Positions 1 to 8,342 of a stretch of DNA of 64,000 bases are shown here, piece after piece (position 1 is the stretch's first letter; each line of letters opens with the position of its first letter). The position numbers were made by a program, and so were the translations under genes. The stretch comes from Candidatus Eiseniibacteriota bacterium (lineage in GTDB: Bacteria > Orphanbacterota > Orphanbacteria > Orphanbacterales > Orphanbacteraceae). The notes below the pieces were generated by a model that worked only from the letters and a program-made list of their open reading frames with translations, did no database searches and was not told the origin of the DNA. The stretch covers positions 310,001-374,000 of the forward strand of contig JAJCZU010000004.1 of the NCBI GenBank assembly GCA_029262235.1, given 5' to 3'.

Positions 1-456
1 TCGTTCCAGCGCCGTGATCGACTCTTCGTAGCGACCGGTCATGCGAAACAGCGCCGCGAGACGCTCCAGTGTCGCGGCTACTTGCGCGTGGTCGTGTCCG
101 AGAACCTGTTCCTGCACGGCCGCCGCCTGGCGCAGGCTGTTCTCGGCTTCTTCGTCGCGCCCGCTTTCCGCGTAGAGCGTGCCGAGTTCGGAAAGTGCCA
201 TGCTCAGGCGAAGATCGGGAGCGCCGAGCTCTTCGGCGCACATCCTGGCCTGAAGAAATTCGGCTTCGGCCCGGTCGAACTCGCCCCGCTCAGAGGCTCT
301 GGTGCCGGCGTGGAAGGATTGCTTCCAGCACTCTTCCGGTCCGGGCGGACCGCCGCAACCGAACGCGAACGTCAGCAGGCAGGCGCAGAGCGCCGCTGCG
401 ATTCGGCGCGATCGTTTCGCCGCGGGCGTGGTGATGTTGCGATTGTACGACTGCAT
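1..456 (-). CDS. TPR lipoprotein, partial (C-terminus outside window)
   Basis: Read on the minus strand this is an open frame of 152 codons running off the left edge. It begins MQSYNRN, has a basic stretch and a hydrophobic segment, and reaches a Cys at about residue 34 (TFAFGC then GG), which looks like a lipoprotein signal with a non-canonical lipobox. From about residue 40 it shows TPR_12-type (kinesin-light-chain-like) helices: ELGTLYAESGRDEEAENSLRQA, then AATLERLAALFRMTGRYEESI. A purine-rich GGGGGAGA lies about 10 nt upstream of the ATG. The protein is probably anchored to a membrane and works as a protein-interaction scaffold; partner and function are unknown. It diverges from the beta-helix gene to its right. 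Confidence 0.72.
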   Translation of the reverse strand, partial: MQSYNRNITTPAAKRSRRIAAALCACLLTFAFGCGGPPGPEECWKQSFHAGTRASERGEFDRAEAEFLQARMCAEELGAPDLRLSMALSELGTLYAESGRDEEAENSLRQAAAVQEQVLGHDHAQVAATLERLAALFRMTGRYEESITALER

Positions 457-548
457 GCGCGTCCGGATCTCCCCCGATTCAAGGGATCTTACGTGATTCG
501 TTCCCGCATCGCCGCATTTTCCACCGCGCGGCGTGCCGATCGGCTGTG

Positions 549-557
549 TGCTATCAT
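549..557 (+). promoter_or_regulatory. Extended -10 promoter for the beta-helix gene
   Basis: TG-C-TATCAT, about 30 nt upstream of the first ATG, matches the TG-N-TAnnnT pattern repeated through the window. The core CTATCATAG is palindromic, so the minus strand carries TATGAT and the site could also serve the divergent TPR gene. No convincing -35 is visible. Confidence 0.5.
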
Positions 558-585
558 AGATTGAGATCTGATTGATTCACCCGCC

Positions 586-2502
586 ATGGCAAAAAGTGAA
601 TCGGGGAACCTCATGTTGCCGGCCTTCCGCTGTCTTGTCTGCGTTGCGATTCTCCTGTCACTTCCGGCACTGTCTCCTGCGCGCACCTGGGTCGTGCAGT
701 CTGACAGTAACGGCGACGCTCCCTCGATTCAGGCCGGCATCGATTCTGCGGCCACGGGCGATACGGTGCTCGTGCTCCCCGGCATCTACACGGGTGAAAG
801 CAACCGCAACATCACCTTTCTTGGCAAAGCGATTACAGTACGCGCGCCGGCCGGCCGGGATTCCACGACCGTGGATGCCGAGCGTCTGGGGCGCGGATTT
901 CTGTTCACATCCGGCGAAGGCGCCGACTCCCGGCTGGAAGGATTCACGATTCGAGAAGGAAGCGGCGGCAGTTCCCATACCAGCGACGGTGGCGGCATTC
1001 TCTGTTTCGCCTCTTCGCCCACGATCGTCGGCTGTCGATTCACGGAGTGCACGGCGAACGATCTCGGCGGTGGCGTTCATCTCGACAGCGGGTCGGCGGC
1101 GACAATCGAAGACTGTGAGTTTTCCGACAACCGGGCGAGGCACGGGGGCGGCATCAGCATGCTGCTTTCCGATGGCATCGTCCTGAACTGCAGTTTCGAC
1201 GGCGATTCCGCCGAGAACGACGGCGGCGGAATCCGGTGCGCGGGGTCCTCTGCAACGATTTCACAGTGCTCGTTTACGAACTGCGCGGCAGACGACCATG
1301 CGGGGGGACTTCTTCTGGAAGGAGAATCGGCAGGCACCGTCACGGACTGCCAGTTCACGGGCAACAGGGCAAAGTTCGGCGGTGGCCTGAGCGTCTGGTT
1401 CTCGGAACCGGTGATTACGAATTGTGTGCTGACGGGCTGCACGGCACGAGAGGACGGCGGGGCGGTCAGGGTCGAGGGTGTTTCTGCGGTGGGCGAATCC
1501 CTCCAGGTTTCCGCATATTTCGAAGACGTCGTAATGACACAAGGTCATGCAGACCGCAGCGGCGGTGGGATCTTCGTGATCGAACACGACGCTGTGTTCG
1601 TGGATTGCCGGGTCGACAGCAACATTGCCGAAAGAGGCGGCGGCGGAATCTACGCGAAGCACAGCTCGCCCGCATTCACGGGACTGCGCGTAGTCGGCAA
1701 CACCGCGGGGCTCGATGGCGGCGGAATCTGTCTGGCCGCTACCGGCACGGTCTCCTTCGAGAACGGAGTCGTGTCCGCGAACACATCAATGAGAAGCGGC
1801 GGCGGAATCTGCGTCACCGGTACGGCAGGCGCGCTGATCGGGGCATCCACGATCGCCCGGAACGCGGCCGACAGTCTGGGCGGAGCGATTCATGTGCGGG
1901 CCGGCGCCTCCGCTCAGATCGATCATTCGATCGTGGCGTTCAATCAGGATACAGAAGCGGTTTCGTGCGACAGCGGATCGGTGACCGTTGCGTGTTCGGA
2001 TATTTTCGGCAATACCGGCAGCGACTGGGGCGGCTGTATCACCGCGCAGCAGGACTCGAACGGCAATCTGACGCAGGACCCCCTGTTCTGCTATCCGGCG
2101 CAGAACGACTATCGACTGGCGCTGAATTCCCCGTGCCTCGATGCGGCGGGCTGCGGTCTGATGGGGGCGGAAGACGGATGCGGGATCGCTACGGACGTTC
2201 GCTCGTCGGACCCCCTGCCGCGTGGCGGCTTCCATCTGCAGGGGAACGAACCGAATCCGTTCAATCCCGGCACGACGATCCATTTCACACTGTCGTCTGC
2301 CGCTCATGTTCTTCTGACCGTGCACGACATTTCCGGTCGAAGGATCGTTACGCTCGTCGACGAGTACGCAGAACCGCAGGCGATGTCCCGCTTCTGGGAC
2401 GGGCGCGACGAGTCCGGCCGCCTCGTGAATTCCGGCATCTACTTCGCCCGCCTGTCCGCCGGCCCGCTGTCCGCAACACGCAAACTGCTGCTCGTTCGCT
2501 AG
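586..2502 (+). CDS. Secreted right-handed beta-helix protein with FlgD-like sorting tail
   Basis: 638 residues from the ATG at 586. A second ATG at 613 gives a cleaner signal peptide (MLPAFRCLVCVAILLSLPAL) and may be the true start. Residues about 35-520 form a parallel beta-helix of polymorphic-outer-membrane-protein type, with recurring GGGI/GGGV turns followed by short C-F/R strands (SGGGICV, RGGGGIYA). Residues about 548-638 carry the NPFNPGTTIHF, DISGRRIVTLVD, WDGRDESGR, SGIYFARL and LLLVR signature of FlgD/Ig-like C-terminal sorting domains. It is predicted to be exported and displayed at or released from the surface. Beta-helices of this class include adhesins and polysaccharide-binding proteins; no catalytic residues are recognised. 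Confidence 0.85.
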   Translation: MAKSESGNLMLPAFRCLVCVAILLSLPALSPARTWVVQSDSNGDAPSIQAGIDSAATGDTVLVLPGIYTGESNRNITFLGKAITVRAPAGRDSTTVDAERLGRGFLFTSGEGADSRLEGFTIREGSGGSSHTSDGGGILCFASSPTIVGCRFTECTANDLGGGVHLDSGSAATIEDCEFSDNRARHGGGISMLLSDGIVLNCSFDGDSAENDGGGIRCAGSSATISQCSFTNCAADDHAGGLLLEGESAGTVTDCQFTGNRAKFGGGLSVWFSEPVITNCVLTGCTAREDGGAVRVEGVSAVGESLQVSAYFEDVVMTQGHADRSGGGIFVIEHDAVFVDCRVDSNIAERGGGGIYAKHSSPAFTGLRVVGNTAGLDGGGICLAATGTVSFENGVVSANTSMRSGGGICVTGTAGALIGASTIARNAADSLGGAIHVRAGASAQIDHSIVAFNQDTEAVSCDSGSVTVACSDIFGNTGSDWGGCITAQQDSNGNLTQDPLFCYPAQNDYRLALNSPCLDAAGCGLMGAEDGCGIATDVRSSDPLPRGGFHLQGNEPNPFNPGTTIHFTLSSAAHVLLTVHDISGRRIVTLVDEYAEPQAMSRFWDGRDESGRLVNSGIYFARLSAGPLSATRKLLLVR

Positions 2503-2544
2503 GCGCGCCGGGGCACGACCGCACACTCTCCGGGAAATCGCGTA

Positions 2545-2553
2545 TGGTATAGT
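2545..2553 (+). promoter_or_regulatory. Extended -10 promoter for the FG-GAP gene
   Basis: TG-G-TATAGT lies about 58 nt upstream of the ATG at 2612 and fits the recurring TG-N-TAnnnT pattern. No clear -35 element is present at 17 nt. Confidence 0.5.
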
Positions 2554-2611
2554 ATAAGGTTCATGCACCCGACAGAATGAAGATCAGGGCCACATCCCCC
2601 GAAGGAACACC

Positions 2612-4372
2612 ATGAAATCCCTTCTGTTTGTCTGCGCATCGCTCGCGGTTCTCACTTCGTACGTACATGCCACATTTGTGGAGCTCACGGAAATCGGAGC
2701 CGGACTTTCGATTCCCTGCGCGTGGGGGGATTATGACGGAGACGGCGATCCGGATCTGGCCGTAGGGAACCTGAACCAGCCGAACCGGCTCTATGTGAAC
2801 AACGGTGACGGAACGTTTACTGAAACCGCGGCGTTCGGCACGGGTGCCACGTTCGCCGTTTCGTGGGCGGACGCGGACAACGACGGCGATCTCGATCTCG
2901 CTGTCGGGAACGGTCAGGGCGGGCAGAACTACCTGTACCGGAATGACGGCGCCGGATCGTTCGCGGAACTGGCGCGCTTCGGAATGTCGATCACGAACGC
3001 GGTGGCGTGGGCCGACTACGATCGGGACGGTGACCTCGACCTGGCGGTCGGGAACGGCCTGCAGGGCGCGAACCAGCAGAACTATTTATACAGAAACGAC
3101 GGTGGCCTCGTGTTCGCGGAGCTCGCGATGTTCGGCGCGCGTCAGAGCGCCTCGATGGTCTGGGGTGACGCAAACGGCGATGGTCATCCCGACATGGCCG
3201 TCGGGAACGGCGGCTACGGTTTCAATCAAAACAACCGGCTTTTCGTGAACAACGGCGACGGCACGTTTACGGGTACGGTGCAGTTTTCGCAGTCCACCGA
3301 TACGGCATGTCTGTCGTGGGGCGATGCGGACAACGACGGCGACCTCGATATGGCCGTGATGAACTGGGACGCGCAGCAGAACTATTTATATAGAAACGAC
3401 GGCGGCCTCGTCTTCGCCGAAATCGCGATGTTCGGTGCGCGCGACCCGAACACGTGCGCGTGGGGCGACGCGGATCTCGACGGCGACCTCGATCTCGCCG
3501 TCGGCAACGGCGACTTCACGAGCGCGGAACAGAACTACCTCTATCGCAATGATGGCGCGGGCGCATTCGCCGAGATCGCGGCATTCGGCACGGGCTCGAC
3601 AGACGGCGTCGCATGGGCCGACTATGACGGTGACGGCGATCTCGATCTGGCCTCCATCAACGAACACACACCGACGCAGAACTACCTGTATCGCAACGAT
3701 CAGGCGGCGGGCGACTGGATCGCGGTGAAACTGACGGGCCACTTCCACGATACCGGTGTCGGGTATTCGAATCGCGACGGCATCGGCGCGCGCGTCTCCG
3801 TTTTCGAGAGCGGCTTTCTCGGTGACCCGGCGCACCTGCTCGGCTTTCGCGAGAAGGACGCACACGGCGGATTCTCGTCGCAGAACGACGGCACGCTTCA
3901 CTTCGGCATTCCGGGGGAATCTTCGGTCGACGTTCGGATCGTATGGCCGGGCTCCGGCGGTACGCAGATCACCCAGAACGTCCTCGGCGCGGCTGCGGGT
4001 CAGGTGCACGCCATCGAAGAAGCAGGGGCTCCGACAGGCGTTCTTCCGGCCGGGCAGGACCCGCGCGATACTTTCCGTATCGTGACCGCACCGAATCCGT
4101 CCGCTTCGTCGGTCCATTTTTACGTGGACGGTGCGTCCGTTTCGCGCGGAACGGCGAACGTCGCCGAGACCGGGAAAGCCGGAGTGCTCGAGATCTTCGC
4201 GCTCAGCGGCCGTCGCGTTGCCAGACTGCCGCTTCTTGCTGATGGCAACGGCGTGCTCCGGGGCGCGTGGGACGGCCGGGCCGACAGCGGCGATCGCGCC
4301 GGCCCCGGCGTATACTTTGCGCGCATTGCGGGAGAGAGCACTCACGCGAAGAGGTTCGTGATTCTGCACTGA
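2612..4372 (+). CDS. Secreted FG-GAP/ASPIC-UnbV repeat protein with degenerate sorting tail
   Basis: 586 residues with a signal peptide (MKSLLFVCASLAVLTSYVHA). Residues about 25-365 contain repeated FG-GAP/VCBS blades, each with a Ca-binding-like DxDxDGDxDL loop (DYDGDGDPDLAV, DADNDGDLDLAV) followed by NYLYRNDG. Residues about 367-475 resemble the ASPIC/UnbV domain (FHDTGVGYSNRDGIGARV, FGIPGESSVDVRIVWPG). The C-terminus is a divergent FlgD-like tail (APNPSASSVHF, ALSGRRVARL, WDGRADSG, PGVYFARI). The predicted fold is an extracellular beta-propeller that binds Ca2+ and perhaps carbohydrate or protein. Two blades 300 bp apart are nearly identical at DNA level. SD GAAGGA precedes the ATG. Confidence 0.85.
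   Translation: MKSLLFVCASLAVLTSYVHATFVELTEIGAGLSIPCAWGDYDGDGDPDLAVGNLNQPNRLYVNNGDGTFTETAAFGTGATFAVSWADADNDGDLDLAVGNGQGGQNYLYRNDGAGSFAELARFGMSITNAVAWADYDRDGDLDLAVGNGLQGANQQNYLYRNDGGLVFAELAMFGARQSASMVWGDANGDGHPDMAVGNGGYGFNQNNRLFVNNGDGTFTGTVQFSQSTDTACLSWGDADNDGDLDMAVMNWDAQQNYLYRNDGGLVFAEIAMFGARDPNTCAWGDADLDGDLDLAVGNGDFTSAEQNYLYRNDGAGAFAEIAAFGTGSTDGVAWADYDGDGDLDLASINEHTPTQNYLYRNDQAAGDWIAVKLTGHFHDTGVGYSNRDGIGARVSVFESGFLGDPAHLLGFREKDAHGGFSSQNDGTLHFGIPGESSVDVRIVWPGSGGTQITQNVLGAAAGQVHAIEEAGAPTGVLPAGQDPRDTFRIVTAPNPSASSVHFYVDGASVSRGTANVAETGKAGVLEIFALSGRRVARLPLLADGNGVLRGAWDGRADSGDRAGPGVYFARIAGESTHAKRFVILH
3074..3442 (+). repeat. Two near-identical blade segments spaced exactly 300 bp
   Basis: The segments 3074-3142 and 3374-3442 inside the FG-GAP gene are almost identical. 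Both start with CAGCAGAACTATTTATA and both use the locally unusual codons TTA (Leu) and AGA (Arg), where the other blades use CTG/CTC and CGG/CGC. The 300-nt spacing is 100 codons, so it keeps frame. This points to recent duplication or gene conversion between blades. Confidence 0.7.
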
Positions 4373-4381
4373 CGTGCGACG

Positions 4382-4390
4382 TGCTAAACT
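4382..4390 (+). promoter_or_regulatory. Extended -10 promoter placed for a leaderless kinase mRNA
   Basis: TG-C-TAAACT ends 9 nt before the ATG at 4400. Transcription would start at or within a few nt of the initiation codon. No Shine-Dalgarno sequence fits in between, so a leaderless transcript is likely. Confidence 0.5.
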
Positions 4391-4399
4391 CGCCGTCCG

Positions 4400-7357
4400 A
4401 TGCTGAACCGCACACTGGCACACTACGAAATCCTCGAGAAACTCGGCGAAGGCGGCATGGGCGAAGTGTACCGTGCCCGCGATCAGAAGCTCGGGCGCGA
4501 CGTTGCGCTCAAAGTACTGCCGCCCGATGTCGCGCGTAATGCGGAACGCCGCCGGCGATTCGAACGCGAAGCGCGGGCCGTCGCCGCGCTCAACCACCCG
4601 AACATCGTCACGCTCTATTCGATCGAAGAAGCCGAAGGCGTTCATTTCCTGACCATGGAGCATGTTGAAGGGCAGACACTGTCCTCATCGATCACCCCGG
4701 GCGGGATGGAGCTGCCGGAATTTTTCCGTGTTGCGATTCCGCTCGCCGACGCGCTCTCCTCCGCGCATGCGAAGGGAATCGCGCATCGTGATCTGAAGCC
4801 GGCGAACATCATGTTTGACGCGGCCGGGCGCGTTAAGATCCTCGACTTCGGGCTCGCGAAGCTCCTCGATACGGGCGGTGAGGGTGAAGAGACGCTGGTT
4901 GCGGGCCCCGATGGCGTAACGGGAGAGGGGCGCATCGTCGGCACGGTCGCGTACATGTCGCCCGAACAGGCGGAAGGGCGCGAGATCGACGCCCGGTCTG
5001 ACGTCTTCTCGCTCGGCGTCGTGCTCTATGAAATGGTCACCGGCGCGCGCCCGTTCCAGGGCAAGACGAACATCTCCACGATCTCGGCGATCCTGAAAGA
5101 CGAACCCGTGCCCGTTACGGAAATGCGACCGGTCGCGCCGCGTCATCTCGGGCGCATCATCGCGCGGTGCCTCGCGAAAGACCCCGGTCGCCGCTACCAG
5201 ACCGCGATCGATGTACGAAACGAACTCGAGGGTCTGAAAGAAGAGCTCGTATCCGACTCCGAAATGCAGTCGCGATCGGGCATGCATTCACAGACGGGGG
5301 GACCGGCAGTCGCCGGCGCCGCTGCGGCGGGGGCCGGCGGAACGGTGGGGGCGGGCGCGGGTCCGGACAATCCGGAATTCCTGTCGTGGAGTTCGAAGTC
5401 CGACGCGGAGTCCGACCTGGCCGGCCGGATCTCGCCTTCCACGCTCGCGGCGATCGCGTCCGATCTCGCGGGATCCGATTCCGACTCCGATTCGTCTCCG
5501 ACAATTGTGGCCGGCTTTCACATTCCCGGCCGTGTCGCGGCGCTCGTGCTCGGCGTCATCGCGGCGGCGGTGATCGCGTTTTTCATGCTGCGCGGTGAAA
5601 GCGAAAGTGAGCCACGGATCACGGCCACGCTCGATCCTCCGAAGACGCCTGCCACACAGGGAGGGGGCGACGCAGCGACGTCGCTCTCGCACGAAGACCG
5701 CAGGCGCATCGTCGTGCTCCCGTTCGAGAACCTGGGCTCGGCCGACGATGCGTATTTCGCGGCCGGTATCACCGAGGAGATCACGAGCCGCCTGGCGCGC
5801 GTCGGCGACCTCTCCGTGATATCGCGTACGACCGCCGTGCAATACGACCGCACAGGCAAGACGATGAGCCGGATCGGCGAGGAACTCGATGTCGAGTATG
5901 TGCTCGAAGGAACCGTTCGATGGGAGAAGCGTACGGATGCGACGAGTCGCGTGCGCGTTACGCCGCAGCTCATCAAGACGTCCGATGACACGCATGTATG
6001 GTCGAACAGCTACGATCGCTCGATGGACGAAATCTTCCGCGTGCAGTCCGAGATTGCGGAAGAGGTCGTCGGCAAGCTCGACGTTACGCTTCGATCGACC
6101 GACCGGGCCGCGATTGAAGAACAGCTCACCGACAACATCGAAGCGTGGCACGCGTACCGGCGCGGTCTCGCGATCCTGGAATCGGACTACGACAATCTCG
6201 CAAGCTGGGAGCTCGCTGTCGACATGTTTCAGCAAGCCGTCACTCTCGACCCGGCATTTCATCGCGCCTGGATGGAGCTCGCCCGCGCTCATGCGGCGTT
6301 CAATCACTGGCAGTGGGACACGTCGGACGAGCGACGCGCGCTCTCGAAGGCGGCCGTGGATCGCGCGTTCGCGCTCGAGCCCGACTCCCCGTGGTCGCAG
6401 TTCGCGCTCGGATATTACTATTATCACGGATGCAAGCAGTACGAAGAGGCGTGGCAGGCATTCGCCAGGGCGCAGCAGGGACTCGGCGAGGACGCCGAGA
6501 TACTCGAAGCACTCGGCAACGTGCGTCGCCGTCAGGGGAAGTTCGAGGATGCTCTCGAATACTACCGCAGGGCCATGGAGGCCGCACCACACGAGATTTG
6601 GAAGCTTCTCTTCTACACCGAAACCCTGACGCAGGTCCTGGGAGATTTCGCGGGCGGCGTCAATTACTACAACGACATAATCTCCATGGCGCCCGACCTT
6701 CGCCAGGCCTACACGTTCGGGAGCTATAACTACATCAACATGGGGGACCGTGAAGCCGCACGTCGCCTTTACGAGTCGTGCCCGACTCCGGCGCAGAGAG
6801 AAAAGGACTTCGAGTCCGACTACTTCATACAGACTACGCTACGTGAATATGATGCGGCCTTTGCGGCGGCTTCCCGCATGGAAACGGAATTGATCGATTC
6901 GCAGGTTCATCTGTTTACGCGTTCCGACATGCTCGGAGCGATTCACGCTTTTCGCGGCGAACACGATCAAGCGCGTGCGCGTTTCGAGACCGCGCGCCGG
7001 GCTCTGGAAGAGCGTGCGCAGGAGATGCCCGACGACGCGCGCACGCACAGCCGGCTCGGCATTGTCTACGCGTGGCTCGGCCAGGCAGACGACGCGGTGC
7101 GCGCAGGAAAGCGTGGCGTGGAACTCTATCCGCGCAGCATCGATGCCATTATCGCGCCGAACCGCGTCGCGGACCTCGCGAGAATCTATGTGATTCTGGG
7201 CGACCACGATCGGGCGATCGATGTAATGGAAGCGATCGTCGGAGTTCCGCCGTGGCAGGCGATGAGCCCGGGCCACATCAAGCTGCATCCTCTGTACGAC
7301 GAGATCCGCGATCATCCGCGGCTGCAGGCGCTCTTGAAGCGTGTGGGGGCGGGCTGA
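4400..7357 (+). CDS. Ser/Thr protein kinase with TolB-like and TPR regions
   Basis: 985 residues. The N-terminal PknB-type kinase is complete: glycine loop LGEGGMGEVYRA (15-26), lysine in VALKVL (38), HRDLKPAN (129-136), DFG (149-151), APE-like MSPEQ. An Ala/Gly/Ser-rich linker leads to one membrane segment (about 375-397, VAALVLGVIAAAVIAFFML). After it, residues about 435-565 form the TolB/FlgO-like domain often fused to such kinases (IVVLPFENLG, YFAAGITEEITSRL, VEYVLEGTVR). The remainder to the C-terminus is TPR helices. The kinase should face the cytoplasm and the sensory and TPR part the periplasm. The SDR gene follows after 2 nt, suggesting co-transcription. Its substrates cannot be inferred. 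Confidence 0.92.
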   Translation: MLNRTLAHYEILEKLGEGGMGEVYRARDQKLGRDVALKVLPPDVARNAERRRRFEREARAVAALNHPNIVTLYSIEEAEGVHFLTMEHVEGQTLSSSITPGGMELPEFFRVAIPLADALSSAHAKGIAHRDLKPANIMFDAAGRVKILDFGLAKLLDTGGEGEETLVAGPDGVTGEGRIVGTVAYMSPEQAEGREIDARSDVFSLGVVLYEMVTGARPFQGKTNISTISAILKDEPVPVTEMRPVAPRHLGRIIARCLAKDPGRRYQTAIDVRNELEGLKEELVSDSEMQSRSGMHSQTGGPAVAGAAAAGAGGTVGAGAGPDNPEFLSWSSKSDAESDLAGRISPSTLAAIASDLAGSDSDSDSSPTIVAGFHIPGRVAALVLGVIAAAVIAFFMLRGESESEPRITATLDPPKTPATQGGGDAATSLSHEDRRRIVVLPFENLGSADDAYFAAGITEEITSRLARVGDLSVISRTTAVQYDRTGKTMSRIGEELDVEYVLEGTVRWEKRTDATSRVRVTPQLIKTSDDTHVWSNSYDRSMDEIFRVQSEIAEEVVGKLDVTLRSTDRAAIEEQLTDNIEAWHAYRRGLAILESDYDNLASWELAVDMFQQAVTLDPAFHRAWMELARAHAAFNHWQWDTSDERRALSKAAVDRAFALEPDSPWSQFALGYYYYHGCKQYEEAWQAFARAQQGLGEDAEILEALGNVRRRQGKFEDALEYYRRAMEAAPHEIWKLLFYTETLTQVLGDFAGGVNYYNDIISMAPDLRQAYTFGSYNYINMGDREAARRLYESCPTPAQREKDFESDYFIQTTLREYDAAFAAASRMETELIDSQVHLFTRSDMLGAIHAFRGEHDQARARFETARRALEERAQEMPDDARTHSRLGIVYAWLGQADDAVRAGKRGVELYPRSIDAIIAPNRVADLARIYVILGDHDRAIDVMEAIVGVPPWQAMSPGHIKLHPLYDEIRDHPRLQALLKRVGAG

Positions 7358-7359
7358 CG

Positions 7360-8193
7360 ATGGAACGAAAACAGATGCCTTTGAGCAATACCGTATCGGT
7401 CGTTACGGGAAGCGGTCGTGGTATCGGGCGCGCGATGGCGACCGCTCTCGCGCAATCCGGCTCCGCGGTTGCGGTTCTCGCGCGAACACGCCCCGAGGTT
7501 GACGAGACGGTCGCGCTGATCGAGAGCGAAGGCGGGCGCGCTGCCGCATGGACTGTCGATGTAACGAATGCGACGAACGTCGAATCCACGATCACGGCGA
7601 TCGAAGAGAAGCTCGGTCCGGTATCGCTGCTCGTGAACAACGCAGGGACGGGCCTGGGAAGCGGGCGGCTCTGGGAAACGGATCCCGGGGAATGGTGGCG
7701 TGGAGTCGAAGTTAATCTCCGCGGCCCGTACAACTTCTGCCGTTCCCTCGTTCCGCGTATGATCGATCGTAAATCGGGGCGAATCGTCAACGTCGCTACG
7801 CATCTCGCGATGAATCCCGTGCCGCTGGCTACGGCCTATTCGTGCTCCAAGGCGGGGCTCCTTCGCATGAGCGACAGCCTGGCGGCATCGCTGCGGGACT
7901 ACGGCATTCCGGTGTTCGCGATCAGTCCCGGGTTTGTCTGGACGTCGATGACGCGGCGCGCGGTCGAGGAGGCGAAGAGGCTCGATCCGAATCATAAAGG
8001 GGTGCCTGACCGCGACGCGTTTCCGCCCGAGCTGGCGGCGAATCTCGTCGTGCGCCTGGCGTCGGGCGAAGCGGATGCCCTCACCGGTCGCTACTTTCAT
8101 GTAAGAGACGATTTCGATGCGCTGCTCAGAGACGCGAATCGCATCGAGCGCGACGACCTGCTCGCGCTCCGCTTCACGGAATGGAACAATTGA
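7360..8193 (+). CDS. Short-chain dehydrogenase/reductase (SDR)
   Basis: 277 residues from the ATG at 7360, two nt after the kinase stop (an alternative ATG is at 7375). A classical SDR Rossmann fold is visible: TGSGRGIGRA cofactor motif, DVTN acidic loop, LLVNNAGTG, the YSCSK active-site Tyr/Lys, then the ISPGFVWT loop. The usual catalytic Ser, 13 residues before the Tyr, appears as Thr (VATHLAMN). Cofactor preference and substrate are not readable; most relatives are annotated 3-oxoacyl-ACP-reductase-like. The reading frame continues upstream of 7360, but the SDR fold begins here and the upstream part overlaps the kinase. Confidence 0.85.
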   Translation: MERKQMPLSNTVSVVTGSGRGIGRAMATALAQSGSAVAVLARTRPEVDETVALIESEGGRAAAWTVDVTNATNVESTITAIEEKLGPVSLLVNNAGTGLGSGRLWETDPGEWWRGVEVNLRGPYNFCRSLVPRMIDRKSGRIVNVATHLAMNPVPLATAYSCSKAGLLRMSDSLAASLRDYGIPVFAISPGFVWTSMTRRAVEEAKRLDPNHKGVPDRDAFPPELAANLVVRLASGEADALTGRYFHVRDDFDALLRDANRIERDDLLALRFTEWNN

Positions 8194-8297
8194 TCCATTT
8201 CCTCCTTCCTGTCCCATCCCGTCGCTCATAAGACCATAAGATCCCCCCGGAACCGTATTCCGCCCGGTGGAAACGCTCAGGGTCCGCGTTGAATCCG

Positions 8298-8308
8298 TCG
8301 ATAATCGA
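8298..8308. promoter_or_regulatory. 11-bp palindrome upstream of the HEAT gene
   Basis: TCGAT-A-ATCGA is a perfect odd palindrome 35 nt upstream of the TTG start. A weak TTGAAT at 8289 and CATAAA at 8311 (16-nt spacing) flank it, so it could be an operator over a promoter. This is a sequence observation only. Confidence 0.3.
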
Positions 8309-8342
8309 TACATAAAGTCAGTATTACTCAAGGAGCGGAAGT

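Noticed and set aside
82-564. Plus-strand open frames at the left edge
   Set aside because: The minus-strand reading gives a lipoprotein signal and TPR helices; the plus-strand products have no recognisable features.
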